From an uncultured Hyphomicrobiales bacterium (GTDB taxonomy: Bacteria > Pseudomonadota > Alphaproteobacteria > Rhizobiales > Beijerinckiaceae): a DNA stretch of 14,689 bases. The notes beneath the pieces were generated by a model that saw only the letters and a list, made by a program, of their open reading frames with translations, was not told where the DNA came from and searched no databases. The position numbers and the translations under genes were made by a program. This document shows, piece by piece, positions 6,133-13,182 of this stretch. Numbering within the stretch: position 1 is the first letter of the stretch; each line of letters begins with the position of its first letter. Location: assembly GCA_903916165.1 (NCBI GenBank), contig CAIWVR010000107.1, positions 1 through 14,689 on the forward strand. Direction: 5' to 3'.

Positions 6133-6293
6133 GGGAGGACCTGACGAGAGACGCGCCCCTGCGGCGCATTGCGCCATGCGATCCCGATGCTGCGGGACTG
6201 AAATTGATCCAGCGAAATCGTGACAACAGGACTGGTCCAAGCCCCAAGCATCGCCGTAACAGAGCCGATGTTCCTCTTGACTGGAGGCGCCAC
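6133..6293 (+). promoter_or_regulatory. Long folE 5' leader with an RBS-sequestering hairpin; possible riboswitch
   Basis: About 160 bases separate the predicted start from the folE ATG. CCTC (6273-6276) can pair with GAGG (6284-6287) of the Shine-Dalgarno GGAGG. Just upstream CATCG (6249-6253) pairs with CGATG (6266-6270), and GATCCAG (about 6206-6212) with CTGGTC (about 6234-6239). Alphaproteobacterial folE genes are known hosts of the THF-II (folE motif) riboswitch. I cannot match its consensus from memory, so the class assignment is open. Confidence 0.4.
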
Positions 6294-6920
6294 ATGGATG
6301 CCGTGGTTAAGCCCTTGCAAAGCGTAAAGCCTGCCCCTGCCCCGGTTCTTCGCCCAAGCCGCGAAGAGGCCGAGGAGGCTGTCCGTGTCCTGCTGCGCTG
6401 GGCCGGTGACGATCCGAGCCGTGAAGGCCTGCTGGATACGCCCAAGCGCGTGACCAAGGCCTATGGCGAATTGTTCGGCGGATACCGCGAGGACCCCAGA
6501 CAACATCTGGAGCGCGTCTTCGAGGAGGTCGAGGGCTATGATGACATGGTCCTTGTCCGTGATATCGCCTTTGCCTCGCATTGCGAACATCACATGGTGC
6601 CCTTTGTCGGCAAGGCGCATATCGCCTATTACCCGTCCGAAGGCGTCGTGGGCCTGTCGAAGCTTGCCCGCGTGGTCGAAACCTATGCGCGCCGCCTGCA
6701 GACGCAGGAGACCATGACAGCCCAGATCACCGAGGCCATCGACACTGTGCTCAAGCCACGCGGCATTGCCGTGATGATCGAGGCCGAGCATATGTGCATG
6801 TCGATGCGCGGTGTGCAGAAGCAGGGTGCCTCCACGGTGACGAGCCAGTTCACCGGCGTCTTCCGCGACGATCCCACCGAGCAGGTGCGCTTCTACACCT
6901 TGCTGCGCGGCTTCCGGTAG
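6294..6920 (+). CDS. folE: GTP cyclohydrolase I
   Basis: Type I GTP cyclohydrolase of 208 residues. It converts GTP to 7,8-dihydroneopterin triphosphate, the first step of tetrahydrofolate synthesis, and in many bacteria also feeds queuosine synthesis. The zinc ligands are visible: C97 and H100 in [10 protein letters not shown] (95-104) and C168 in [16 protein letters not shown] (165-180). [14 protein letters not shown] (44-57) and [20 protein letters not shown] (120-139) are family hallmarks, and the C-terminal [10 protein letters not shown] is standard. Start ATG at 6294 was chosen over in-frame upstream codons because GGAGGC (6283-6288) lies 5 bases before it, and the upstream residues are Arg/Pro-rich and unlike the family. 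Expression is probably controlled in the long leader. A terminator follows at 6952. Confidence 0.98.
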   Translation: MDAVVKPLQSVKPAPAPVLRPSREEAEEAVRVLLRWAGDDPSREGLLDTPKRVTKAYGELFGGYREDPRQHLERVFEEVEGYDDMVLVRDIAFASHCEHHMVPFVGKAHIAYYPSEGVVGLSKLARVVETYARRLQTQETMTAQITEAIDTVLKPRGIAVMIEAEHMCMSMRGVQKQGASTVTSQFTGVFRDDPTEQVRFYTLLRGFR

Positions 6921-6951
6921 GCTCAACCTGAGGTTGATTCAGAATTTGAAG

Positions 6952-6975
6952 GGCGGGCCGCAAGGTCCGCCTTTT
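6952..6975 (+). terminator. Rho-independent terminator after folE
   Basis: GGCGGGCC-GCAA-GGTCCGCC (6952-6971) forms an 8-bp stem with one G-U pair and a GCAA tetraloop, followed by TTTTC. It begins 31 bases after the folE stop. A smaller hairpin TCAACC-TGA-GGTTGA lies just before it. The stretch from 6976 to 7099 holds no gene that I can see. Confidence 0.85.
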
Positions 6976-7099
6976 CAGTTTGTTGGACTTGAACGAAAAC
7001 ACAAACGCCGTTACATTTCACCTTGAGGCCCTTGCCTAGTGAAAGCGCCCCCGGGTGCCCTCCGAAAGGATCAGCTAGTGTCGCGGGCCTCATCCTCGT

Positions 7100-7756
7100 T
7101 CAGAAGTAATGTTCCACCGCGCCTCGCCACAGGTCGAGCTCGCTCCTGATCTTTGGCTGGATCAGCCTGTAGGACCGATCGTCAGCGCGCTCCCATTTTC
7201 GCTGGATCGCCCACGCGCAATAATCAGCTGCCCAAAGCAACGGATCTTTTGCAGATTCCATGAACGAGGTCTGCCAGCGCGCTCTGTCGGCAACTTGCTG
7301 GATTGCGTTGTTGAAGCCCTGCTTGAAAGCAGCTCGCGTCTTGTTGGTGCCCAGCGAGGCTGCTGTCAGCAAAAGGCGATCTGCCTGGCCCAGAACAATT
7401 GGCCCCACGCGTCTGAAGTGATGAAACCAGGCCACCTGATAGAACTGGGCATCGTTCGTGCGGATGCGGGACGGAGCCTTGGATTTTTCGAGAACGGTCG
7501 CATCGACGCGAAACGAGTGATTTCCAAGACAGGCAAACACCTGATCCCTCACGTGCTGCTTGTCCTCGGTCGCGTGCAGGCGGTCGCGATCCGACTCGCC
7601 CGCCAGGATGAGGCCGCGCCGGATCTGCAAGAGATCATGGGACAGCCCGGCGTTGACCGTGGTCAAGGTGCAGAGAATGAAATAGCGGCTCGCGCCTGAT
7701 TGGCGCCTGAAGGTGAAGTCGCCCGCTTCATCGGCAAAAAGAAAAAAATCTGACAT
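7100..7756 (-). CDS. DUF3800 domain-containing protein
   Basis: A 218-residue protein with DUF3800 features: an N-terminal acidic motif F-A-D-E-A-G-D-F (7-14) after a hydrophobic strand, RLHATEDKQHVRD (59-71) in the middle, and D178 in WAADYCAWAIQRKWER (175-190). The conserved acidic residues suggest an RNase H-like fold and possible nuclease activity, but the family's biochemical role is not established. DUF3800 genes often occur in variable regions near phage or defence genes. Here it stands alone, 58 bases downstream of the exported metallo-beta-lactamase-fold gene on the same strand, with a weak ribosome site. The A-rich stretch around its start looks different from the neighbouring GC-rich genes, which suggests an acquired gene. 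Confidence 0.82.
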   Translation of the reverse strand: MSDFFLFADEAGDFTFRRQSGASRYFILCTLTTVNAGLSHDLLQIRRGLILAGESDRDRLHATEDKQHVRDQVFACLGNHSFRVDATVLEKSKAPSRIRTNDAQFYQVAWFHHFRRVGPIVLGQADRLLLTAASLGTNKTRAAFKQGFNNAIQQVADRARWQTSFMESAKDPLLWAADYCAWAIQRKWERADDRSYRLIQPKIRSELDLWRGAVEHYF

Positions 7757-7814
7757 GAAAGATCACGGATCGGAAAGGCCGAAAGGCTAAGCATTTTCCG
7801 GCCCGCTGTCATCC

Positions 7815-8597
7815 TCAATGCCCCGGCAGCACCACCACTTTCGTCCGCACCGGCAGCTCGTCTTTCACCAGCATCAGCTCCGGCCTGTCGCGTCGCTCCA
7901 CGTCGAAGCGCTCGGCCGCCAGCCGCAGGAAGCGGTCGAGCGTGGAGGTCCCGAAAAAATGCATCGGCACGACGAGACGCGGGCCGATCTTCTCGATCAC
8001 GTTCATCATCCCCGCCTGGTCCAGCGTATAGCTGCCGTCGACAGGCACCAGCAGGACATCGATCTGGCCAAGGCGGCGCAGATGCTCTGCTGTGAGGTCG
8101 TGGTGCAGATGACCCAGATGGGCGATGCACATCTGCCCCGTCTCGAAGACGAAAATCGAATTGCCGAGATATTCGGTACCGCCCGCCCAGTCGCGAATAT
8201 TGGTCTGGACGTTGCGGATGCGCAGGTCGCCAATGCGCACGTCATGCTCGATCTCGCCGCCGCTCTCGCTCCAGCCCCGCAGCACCTGCCCGATGCGCGG
8301 ATCGGGATGGTAGGTGAAATGGGTGGAATGGGCCTTGTTCATCGTCACGGCATCGAGCGGCAGCGGCACGGAGACATGATCATTATAATCTGTGGCAGCG
8401 CGCACGCCCTGGCTGCTTTCGATCAGGAAGGTGGCATGTCCCTGAAACCGGAGCCGCGCGATGTCGCGCGTGACGGCCGCGCGCTGGAGGGTCGGTACAC
8501 CCTGCGCGACAAGTCGCGGGCAGGCTTCCGGCTCGGCGGCGCGGGCGAGAGCGGGCGCGACAGACAACAGGGCGACAAGCAACAGGGTGCGGATCAT
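7815..8597 (-). CDS. Exported metallo-beta-lactamase-fold protein with atypical metal site
   Basis: A 260-residue protein that starts with a signal peptide (MIRTLLLVALLSVAPALARA, cut near AEPEA). FQGHATFLIE (51-60) and T69-D70 match the first strands of the UlaG-like/COG2220 branch. Later ligands look intact: H160 and H163 in IAHLGHLHHD, D187 in VPVDGSYTLD, H213 in VPMHFF. The normal H-x-H-x-D-H is instead N-K-A-H-S-T-H (87-93), so the first His and the Asp are missing. I recall relatives with the same M-N-x-A-H-S-T-H, so this is probably a subfamily trait. The substrate is unknown; a periplasmic hydrolase is likely. ATG at 8597 was chosen because the signal peptide starts there; the upstream open frame lies antisense to hisI. 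It diverges from hisI. Confidence 0.88.
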   Translation of the reverse strand: MIRTLLLVALLSVAPALARAAEPEACPRLVAQGVPTLQRAAVTRDIARLRFQGHATFLIESSQGVRAATDYNDHVSVPLPLDAVTMNKAHSTHFTYHPDPRIGQVLRGWSESGGEIEHDVRIGDLRIRNVQTNIRDWAGGTEYLGNSIFVFETGQMCIAHLGHLHHDLTAEHLRRLGQIDVLLVPVDGSYTLDQAGMMNVIEKIGPRLVVPMHFFGTSTLDRFLRLAAERFDVERRDRPELMLVKDELPVRTKVVVLPGH

Positions 8598-8690
8598 GCA
8601 AGCCTCGCCATGACGAGCCGGGTCCTCTATTCTGGCGCGCGCCGCGTGACCCGGCGCATCACATTTCCATGATCTTCGAAAGCAACCGGC

Positions 8691-9104
8691 ATGACGACCA
8701 ATTCCTTCGCCCCGCGCCGCGACAAGCACTCCATCGAAGAGGGACAGGGCTTCGCTCCGAAGTTCGACCGCGATGGCCTGATCGTCTGCGTCACCACGGA
8801 GCACAGGACCGGCGACATCCTCATGGTCGCCTATATGAATGAAGAGGCGCTGCGGCTCACCCTCGAGACAGGCGTCGCGCATTACTGGTCGCGGTCGCGG
8901 CAGGAACTCTGGCGCAAGGGCGACACCTCCGGACAGGTGCAGAAAGTCATCGAGATGCGCACGGATTGCGACCAGGATGCCATCGGGCTGACGGTCGAGG
9001 CGGGCGGCGATGGCAAGGCCTGCCACACCGGGCGGCGCTCCTGCTTCTATCGCAAGATTGTCGTGGGCACTGACGGTCCTCACCTCGTGTTGACGGATAG
9101 CTGA
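8691..9104 (+). CDS. hisI: Phosphoribosyl-AMP cyclohydrolase
   Basis: A 137-residue monofunctional HisI, which opens the adenine ring of phosphoribosyl-AMP in the third step of histidine synthesis. Visible signatures: [10 protein letters not shown] (45-54), [19 protein letters not shown] (64-82), D92-C93-D94-Q95-D96 for Mg2+ and Zn2+ binding, and C111 and C118 in [11 protein letters not shown] as the remaining zinc ligands. There is no fused HisE (phosphoribosyl-ATP pyrophosphatase) domain; the protein ends 19 residues after C118. From memory, separate hisI near folE is common in this group of bacteria. The ATG at 8691 has no strong Shine-Dalgarno. The 93-bp gap to the divergent exported protein gene should hold both promoters. 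Confidence 0.98.
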   Translation: MTTNSFAPRRDKHSIEEGQGFAPKFDRDGLIVCVTTEHRTGDILMVAYMNEEALRLTLETGVAHYWSRSRQELWRKGDTSGQVQKVIEMRTDCDQDAIGLTVEAGGDGKACHTGRRSCFYRKIVVGTDGPHLVLTDS

Positions 9105-9274
9105 CCGGCTCTGAATGTCGAGATCATCAAGACCGGGAGTGCCTGAACCGAAAGGGGGCGCGCCTCAAACGGGCTCATGCTGCAGCAGCCATGCAGTCCC
9201 GCATGAACCCTTCGGACAGACACTCAGGGAGACGTTTTGCGGGGGCAAGATCATTTGCCACTGATCCCGGCTGT

Positions 9275-10078
9275 TCAGATTTCTCGAACCACCTCTGACG
9301 CCTTGGGATCGACGAGCGCAAACAGCAGGAGCCCGCACAGAAACCCGCCCACATGCGCTTCCCAAGCCACGCCGCCTTCCACAAGACCGAGCCGCTGCCC
9401 CGCCAGGCCGAAGGCAAGATTGGTGAGGAACCAGAACAGAATGAAGGTCAACACACGCCGGTCGCCCAGCGTTTCCTGCAACGACAGTGCGGGCAGGCGA
9501 TAAGCACGCGGGTCGTCGGGGTGCAAAGCCAAAGCAGTGCCAAGCGGTGCGCCGGGCTGGAAGACAAACCGCAGCGATGCCCCCATGGCACCCGACACGG
9601 CGGCAGAAGCACCGATGATCGGCATCGGATCGTGAGCATGGAGGGCATAATGAGTCGCCACACCCGCCACGGCTGTCACAACAAAAAGGGCGAGGAAACG
9701 CACCGTGCCGAAGCGGCGTGCGACCGGCGCGCCGAAAGCGACGAGCCAGATTGAATTGAGCCCGTTATGCGTCCAGTCAGCATGCAGGAAGGCATAGGTC
9801 AGCACCGTCCAGGGCTGAACCGATCCGTCGCCGAAAAAGAACTCGGCATATTCAATTTCCCCTCTGCCGCGCAGCGCGAGTGCGCGCATCACCGAGGCCA
9901 CGCCAGAGGCATCGAAATGTGCGGTCAGGCGCCCGGGTGTGAAGGCCAGCAACGCGAGCAGGTCAAAATCTGCGTCAATGCTCAGCACATAGGTCCGTAT
10001 GGCATGGATCAAACCCATGCAGACGACCAACCCGAGGATCACGCCCGGCACGTTGAAAACGCGTTCGCGTTGAGACAA
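9275..10078 (-). CDS. Rhomboid family intramembrane serine protease
   Basis: Polytopic membrane protein, 267 residues from the start chosen, with about six membrane segments. Rhomboid features: H99 and H104-N105 in FLHADWTHNGLNSIWLVAFG (98-116) of the second core helix; the nucleophile S158 in IIGASAAVSGAMGA (154-167), where the usual G-A-S-G reads G-A-S-A; and the general base H242 in AHVGGFLCG. Rhomboids cleave transmembrane segments of other proteins; the substrate is unknown. I chose TTG at 10078 because AGGA lies 5 bases upstream and the protein then begins MSQRERVFNVPGV, close to what I recall for rhizobial relatives. An in-frame TTG at 10141 would add 21 unlikely residues. Its gene lies downstream of gamma-carbonic anhydrase on the same strand but across a 319-bp gap. 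Confidence 0.92.
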   Translation of the reverse strand: MSQRERVFNVPGVILGLVVCMGLIHAIRTYVLSIDADFDLLALLAFTPGRLTAHFDASGVASVMRALALRGRGEIEYAEFFFGDGSVQPWTVLTYAFLHADWTHNGLNSIWLVAFGAPVARRFGTVRFLALFVVTAVAGVATHYALHAHDPMPIIGASAAVSGAMGASLRFVFQPGAPLGTALALHPDDPRAYRLPALSLQETLGDRRVLTFILFWFLTNLAFGLAGQRLGLVEGGVAWEAHVGGFLCGLLLFALVDPKASEVVREI

Positions 10079-10397
10079 AGCAATCCTCAAGGAGTGGCAG
10101 AACCGACCATCCCGACATAGAGCCCCCGGCGTAAAGCGCAAGCCTTCGGTAAAACCATCCTGCCTTAATGTAAGGGGCTCTTAAACCGCTTCGCCTTAAC
10201 CTATGCGACCAAGGTAACTTGAATGAGAGGATCTGTCACACGTCTTTGCAAGAGCGGCTTTGCAGTTGCTGTGCACATTTCACCTGAACGGCAGCTCCAT
10301 CTGACCAGACGCCTTCACACGATCTCCGAAACCCCGGCGCGCAACGCCTGTCCGGCGAGACCAGCGAACGCCTCACGCGCGGCACCCAGGGCACCGA
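10079..10397. other. Intergenic stretch without a supported gene
   Basis: No convincing gene. It holds three TTAA boxes at 10165, 10181 and 10196, spaced 16 and 15 bp, in an AT-richer patch that is probably the rhomboid promoter. The spacing does not match the TTAA-N7-TTAA CtrA site. A repeated CTTTGCA (about 10251 and 10259) is also present. A 63-codon plus-strand frame from 10223 changes composition midway and shows no family features. Confidence 0.5.
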
Positions 10398-10937
10398 CTA
10401 GCCGGCGCGGCTGACATCCCTGAGGTCGCGCGCGAAACGCTTCCAGTTCTCCACATAGCGATCGGCCGAGCCGCGCAGGCTCTCGATGGCGGCCTCATCC
10501 AGCACGCGCACCGCCTTGGCAGGACTGCCGACGATCAGCGAATTGTCGGGAAATTCCTTGCCCTCGGTGACCAGTGCATTGGCGCCGACGAGGCAGTTTT
10601 TCCCGATCCGCACGCGGTTCAGCACGGTCGCGCCCATGCCGATCAGCGTATTGTCGCCAATGGTGCAGCCATGCAGGATCGCACGGTGGCCGATGGTGCA
10701 GCCTTCACCGATTTCGAGTGGCGCGCCGGGATCGGTGTGCATCACCGTCCCCTCCTGCACATTGCTGCGCGCACCGATCTTGATCCATTCATTGTCGCCA
10801 CGCAGCACGCAGCCAAACCAGATGCCGACATCGACGCCAAGTTTCACGCGACCGATCAGCGACGCATCAGGGGCCACCCAGAATTGACCCTCGGGCGGAA
10901 GGTCGGGCACGACATCGCCCAGAGCATAGATTGGCAT
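10398..10937 (-). CDS. Gamma-carbonic anhydrase-like left-handed beta-helix protein
   Basis: A 179-residue hexapeptide-repeat protein of the gamma-carbonic anhydrase family (YrdA/PaaY-like). The repeats run from about residue 24 to 140. The metal-binding histidines are in place: H67 in VMHTD, and H84 and H89 in IGHRAILHG. WFGCVLRGDNEWIKIG (40-55) carries the conserved Arg-Gly-Asp of the active site. A C-terminal helix (about 145-179) packs on the trimer. Activity as a carbonic anhydrase is plausible, but many bacterial members show little, and some act as thioesterases. Start ATG at 10937 has a G-rich stretch 6 bases upstream. It follows the double DUF3126 gene by 16 bases, so the two are probably co-transcribed. 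Confidence 0.95.
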   Translation of the reverse strand: MPIYALGDVVPDLPPEGQFWVAPDASLIGRVKLGVDVGIWFGCVLRGDNEWIKIGARSNVQEGTVMHTDPGAPLEIGEGCTIGHRAILHGCTIGDNTLIGMGATVLNRVRIGKNCLVGANALVTEGKEFPDNSLIVGSPAKAVRVLDEAAIESLRGSADRYVENWKRFARDLRDVSRAG

Positions 10938-10953
10938 GCGCGCCCCCGTCTGT

Positions 10954-11355
10954 TCAGAAATCTTCGAGATCGAAGTCGAGGATCGCCATCTGCAACGTAT
11001 AGCTCTTGCCCTTGGGATCGTCCGCCGAGATCACGCCGAGGAAATCATCGCCGGAATTCAGCTCGACCGAATCCATCTTGCGGGTGCGTGCGACAATCTT
11101 GAGTTTGTCGTTCTCAAACAACATGCGCAGATATTCCTGCAAGGTCTCGCGCCCGACCGGCACTTTCATATCAAAGGAGAACGAGCGGTCGCCATCCTCG
11201 TCGTCGACTTCAATCGAACCGATTTTGCGTTCGCCAAGATGCACATCCGCAGCTTCGACATTTTGCGGGTTGAGGGCAACGCGCAAGTCTTCGTTCCCGA
11301 AGGAGTGTCGCAAAAAAGCCTGTAACTTGCGGACTTCGGTCTTTTCCAAGGGCAT
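10954..11355 (-). CDS. Tandem DUF3126 protein (two copies of the domain in one chain)
   Basis: A 133-residue acidic protein. DUF3126 proteins are usually single-domain, near 70 residues. Here two copies are fused. Half 1 (about 7-65) has LQAFLRHSFGNEDLRV (11-26), G41, I45-G46, D51-D52, and SFSFDM (58-63). Half 2 (about 68-133) repeats it as LQEYLRMLFENDKLKI (72-87), G102, L106-G107, D112-D113, and SYTLQM (118-123). They align at an offset of 61 with one single-residue gap. Half 2 keeps the canonical ending QMAILDFDLEDF; half 1 is more diverged. The domain's function is unknown. Start ATG at 11355 follows GGAAGAGAGA. It sits between cysE (56-bp gap) and the carbonic anhydrase gene (16-bp gap). 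Confidence 0.88.
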   Translation of the reverse strand: MPLEKTEVRKLQAFLRHSFGNEDLRVALNPQNVEAADVHLGERKIGSIEVDDEDGDRSFSFDMKVPVGRETLQEYLRMLFENDKLKIVARTRKMDSVELNSGDDFLGVISADDPKGKSYTLQMAILDFDLEDF

Positions 11356-11411
11356 ATCAGTCTCTCTTCCAATCACGTGGGCGTTCGCAATGCCAGAAAG
11401 CCGCGAGCGCG

Positions 11412-12239
11412 TCAAAGGTCCGATTTGTCCGCCAGAATCTGGTCCATACTGCGTGCCGGTTCGGCGCAGCCAGCTTCTCCCACGACCCGCGCCGGAACGC
11501 CCGCCACGGTCTTGTTGTGCGGCACTGACGCCAGCACGACGGAACCCGCCGCGACGCGCGCGCAATGGCCGACCTCAATATTGCCGAGAATCTTCGCCCC
11601 TGCCCCGATCAGCACGCCATGCCGGATCTTCGGATGGCGGTCGCCGCGCTCCTTGCCGGTGCCGCCGAGCGTCACGTCCTGCAAAAGCGAGACGTCGTCC
11701 TCGATCACCGCCGTCGAGCCCACCACGAGGCCCGTGGCATGGTCGAGGAAGATTCCCTTTCCGATGCGCGCCGCCGGATGCACGTCGGTCTGGAACACTT
11801 CCGACGAACGGCTCTGGAGATAGAGCGCAAAATCCCGGCGACCGTGCGCCCACATCCAATGCGCCAGGCGATGCGTCTGGATGGCGTGGAATCCCTTGAA
11901 GTAGAGCACCGCCTCGATCAGCCGCGTGCAGGCCGGATCGCGGTCGGCGACGGCAAGAATATCGGCGCGAATCGCCTCCGCGATCGACGGTTCCCCGGCA
12001 ATGGCCTCCAGATAATGCGCGCGGATCAGCGCCCCCGGCACGGCGGTATGGTCGAGCCGGGCGGCGACGCGGTCGGCGACGATCTCCTCGACGCTCGACA
12101 GGTTGAGAATGGCGGCGCGGATAAACCCCGCCATCTCCGGCTCGCGCTGCACGGCCTCCTCAGCCTCGCTGCGCAAACGCAGAAAGATCGGGTCCACCTG
12201 GTTGAAGGCGATGATTTCAGCCGGTTGTGCCTGCGCCAT
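11412..12239 (-). CDS. cysE: Serine O-acetyltransferase
   Basis: A 275-residue CysE, which makes O-acetylserine from serine and acetyl-CoA, the carbon skeleton for cysteine. The N-terminal helical domain (about 15-140) includes FKGFHAIQTHRLAHWMW (114-130). The left-handed beta-helix follows, with the catalytic D166-H167 in GKGIFLDHATGLVVG (160-174), then LLQDVTLGGTGKERGDRHPK (185-204) and VAGVPARVVG. It keeps a C-terminal tail ending KSDL, without the Ile of tails that bind cysteine synthase CysK. Start: ATG at 12239, with AAGGAG 7 bases upstream; an in-frame ATG at 12260 would add MGCKEFC. Upstream lies the 14-bp tandem array, then the hydrolase gene on the same strand. Confidence 0.97.
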   Translation of the reverse strand: MAQAQPAEIIAFNQVDPIFLRLRSEAEEAVQREPEMAGFIRAAILNLSSVEEIVADRVAARLDHTAVPGALIRAHYLEAIAGEPSIAEAIRADILAVADRDPACTRLIEAVLYFKGFHAIQTHRLAHWMWAHGRRDFALYLQSRSSEVFQTDVHPAARIGKGIFLDHATGLVVGSTAVIEDDVSLLQDVTLGGTGKERGDRHPKIRHGVLIGAGAKILGNIEVGHCARVAAGSVVLASVPHNKTVAGVPARVVGEAGCAEPARSMDQILADKSDL

Positions 12240-12306
12240 GCAAAACTCCTTACACCCCATCTTCTATCACGCCGGCGCGACCGTATGCGAGCCTGAGCGA
12301 CGACAT

Positions 12307-12362
12307 GCGACGCCTTTCATATGACGCCTTTCATATGACGCCTTTCATATGATGCCTTTCAT
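12307..12362. repeat. Four-unit 14-bp tandem repeat upstream of cysE
   Basis: Four head-to-tail copies of ATGACGCCTTTCAT (12307-12320, 12321-12334, 12335-12348, 12349-12362). The outer two each differ slightly (GC for AT at the first two bases of unit 1; T for C in unit 4). Each junction is the palindrome TCATATGA. On the minus strand every unit reads ATGAAAGGCGTCAT, a start codon with an AAAGG sequence. The array begins inside the stop codon of the hydrolase gene (12361-12359) and ends 67 bases before the cysE ATG. Confidence 0.95.
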
Positions 12363-13138
12363 GGGCGCTCTCGCAGGAAAGCCAGCACGCCTTCCTTGTA
12401 GACCTTGTCGCCAACAGCCAGATTGTGGTCGCGCCCGGGGATGTCCAGCGCCCGCGCATTGGGCATCAGCGCGGCCGCGCGGTGCGGATCGCCCGCGACG
12501 TCATCCTTCGTCCCGACTGCAATCAGCACTGGCGCACGAATCGAGCGCGCCTCGTCGACGGTCAGGATCTGGCGCGAGCCCCGGATGCAAGCGGCCAGCG
12601 CCCGCAGGTCGCTCTTCGTCTGCTCGCCAAAGGCCCGGAACATCCGCTGCATCGGGTCGGTCAGCACCTCCAGCGAGGGCGCTTCCATGGCTTCGGCAAT
12701 CGCCACCGGCAGGCCCAGCCCGTCGACAAGATGATGCCCCAGACCGCCCAGCACCGCCGAGCGCACCAGTTCGCGATGATTGAGCGCGAGGTAGGCCGTG
12801 ATCCGCGCGCCCATCGAATAGCCCATGACGTCGATGCGCCCGAGACCCAGATGCTCGATCAGCCGCCGCGCATCCTCGGCCATGGTGGCGGTGTGATAAT
12901 CAGCCGGATCGTAGAGCTTCTGGCTCTCGCCATGGCCACGATTGTCGAGCGCAATGACACGCCGTCCCGCATGAGCCAACACCTTGACCCAGAGCGTATT
13001 GACCCAGTTCACCGCATGGTTCGAGCCAAATCCGTGGATGAGCAGGATCGGCTCGCCGAGATCGGGCCCCGTCGGCGGATGATCAATATAGGCGATGCGG
13101 ACGCCGTCAGAAGAGAAGGAGAGCATATCGGGATCCAT
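12359..13138 (-). CDS. Alpha/beta-fold hydrolase
   Basis: A 259-residue alpha/beta hydrolase. The oxyanion-hole motif is H35-G-F-G38, and DNRGHGES (65-72) marks strand 4. The nucleophile elbow is G-Y-S108-M-G (106-110), the acid is D212 or D213 in VGTKDDVAG, and the base is H238 in GRDHNLAVG. There is no signal peptide or membrane segment. Relatives include esterases, C-C hydrolases and dehalogenases; the substrate cannot be read from sequence. The start used is ATG at 13138; Met5 (13126) is a possible alternative. The stop (TGA within CCATGA) overlaps an ATG that begins the tandem array. The gene heads a minus-strand series with cysE, DUF3126 and carbonic anhydrase. Confidence 0.93.
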   Translation of the reverse strand: MDPDMLSFSSDGVRIAYIDHPPTGPDLGEPILLIHGFGSNHAVNWVNTLWVKVLAHAGRRVIALDNRGHGESQKLYDPADYHTATMAEDARRLIEHLGLGRIDVMGYSMGARITAYLALNHRELVRSAVLGGLGHHLVDGLGLPVAIAEAMEAPSLEVLTDPMQRMFRAFGEQTKSDLRALAACIRGSRQILTVDEARSIRAPVLIAVGTKDDVAGDPHRAAALMPNARALDIPGRDHNLAVGDKVYKEGVLAFLRERP

Positions 13139-13182
13139 GCGGAAGGACGGCGGACCATAGACAAGGCCGGTCGCCCGGTGAA

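Noticed and set aside
6120..6926. A 268-codon minus-strand frame opposite folE
   Set aside because: A mirror of folE with no motif of its own.
7020..7062. TTTCAC...GTGAAA inverted repeat downstream of folE
   Set aside because: A 6-bp stem around a 17-base loop with no T-tract or conserved context; not above chance.
8598..9083. A 162-residue upstream extension of the metallo-beta-lactamase-fold protein
   Set aside because: It runs antisense through hisI, and a signal peptide begins at the internal Met (8597), which marks the true start.
10165..10199. CtrA-like TTAA boxes
   Set aside because: The spacing is 11-12 bases between boxes, not the 7 required by TTAA-N7-TTAA.
10318..10400. A minus-strand frame VGALGAAREAFAGLAGQALR... 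after the carbonic anhydrase stop, protein-like in composition
   Set aside because: It has no start codon in frame and is only about 27 codons long; open frames of this length arise easily in GC-rich DNA.
10223..10414. A possible 63-residue gene between gamma-carbonic anhydrase and rhomboid
   Set aside because: An AAGG lies nearby, but composition shifts sharply halfway, no motif is visible, and it runs into the end of the carbonic anhydrase gene on the other strand.
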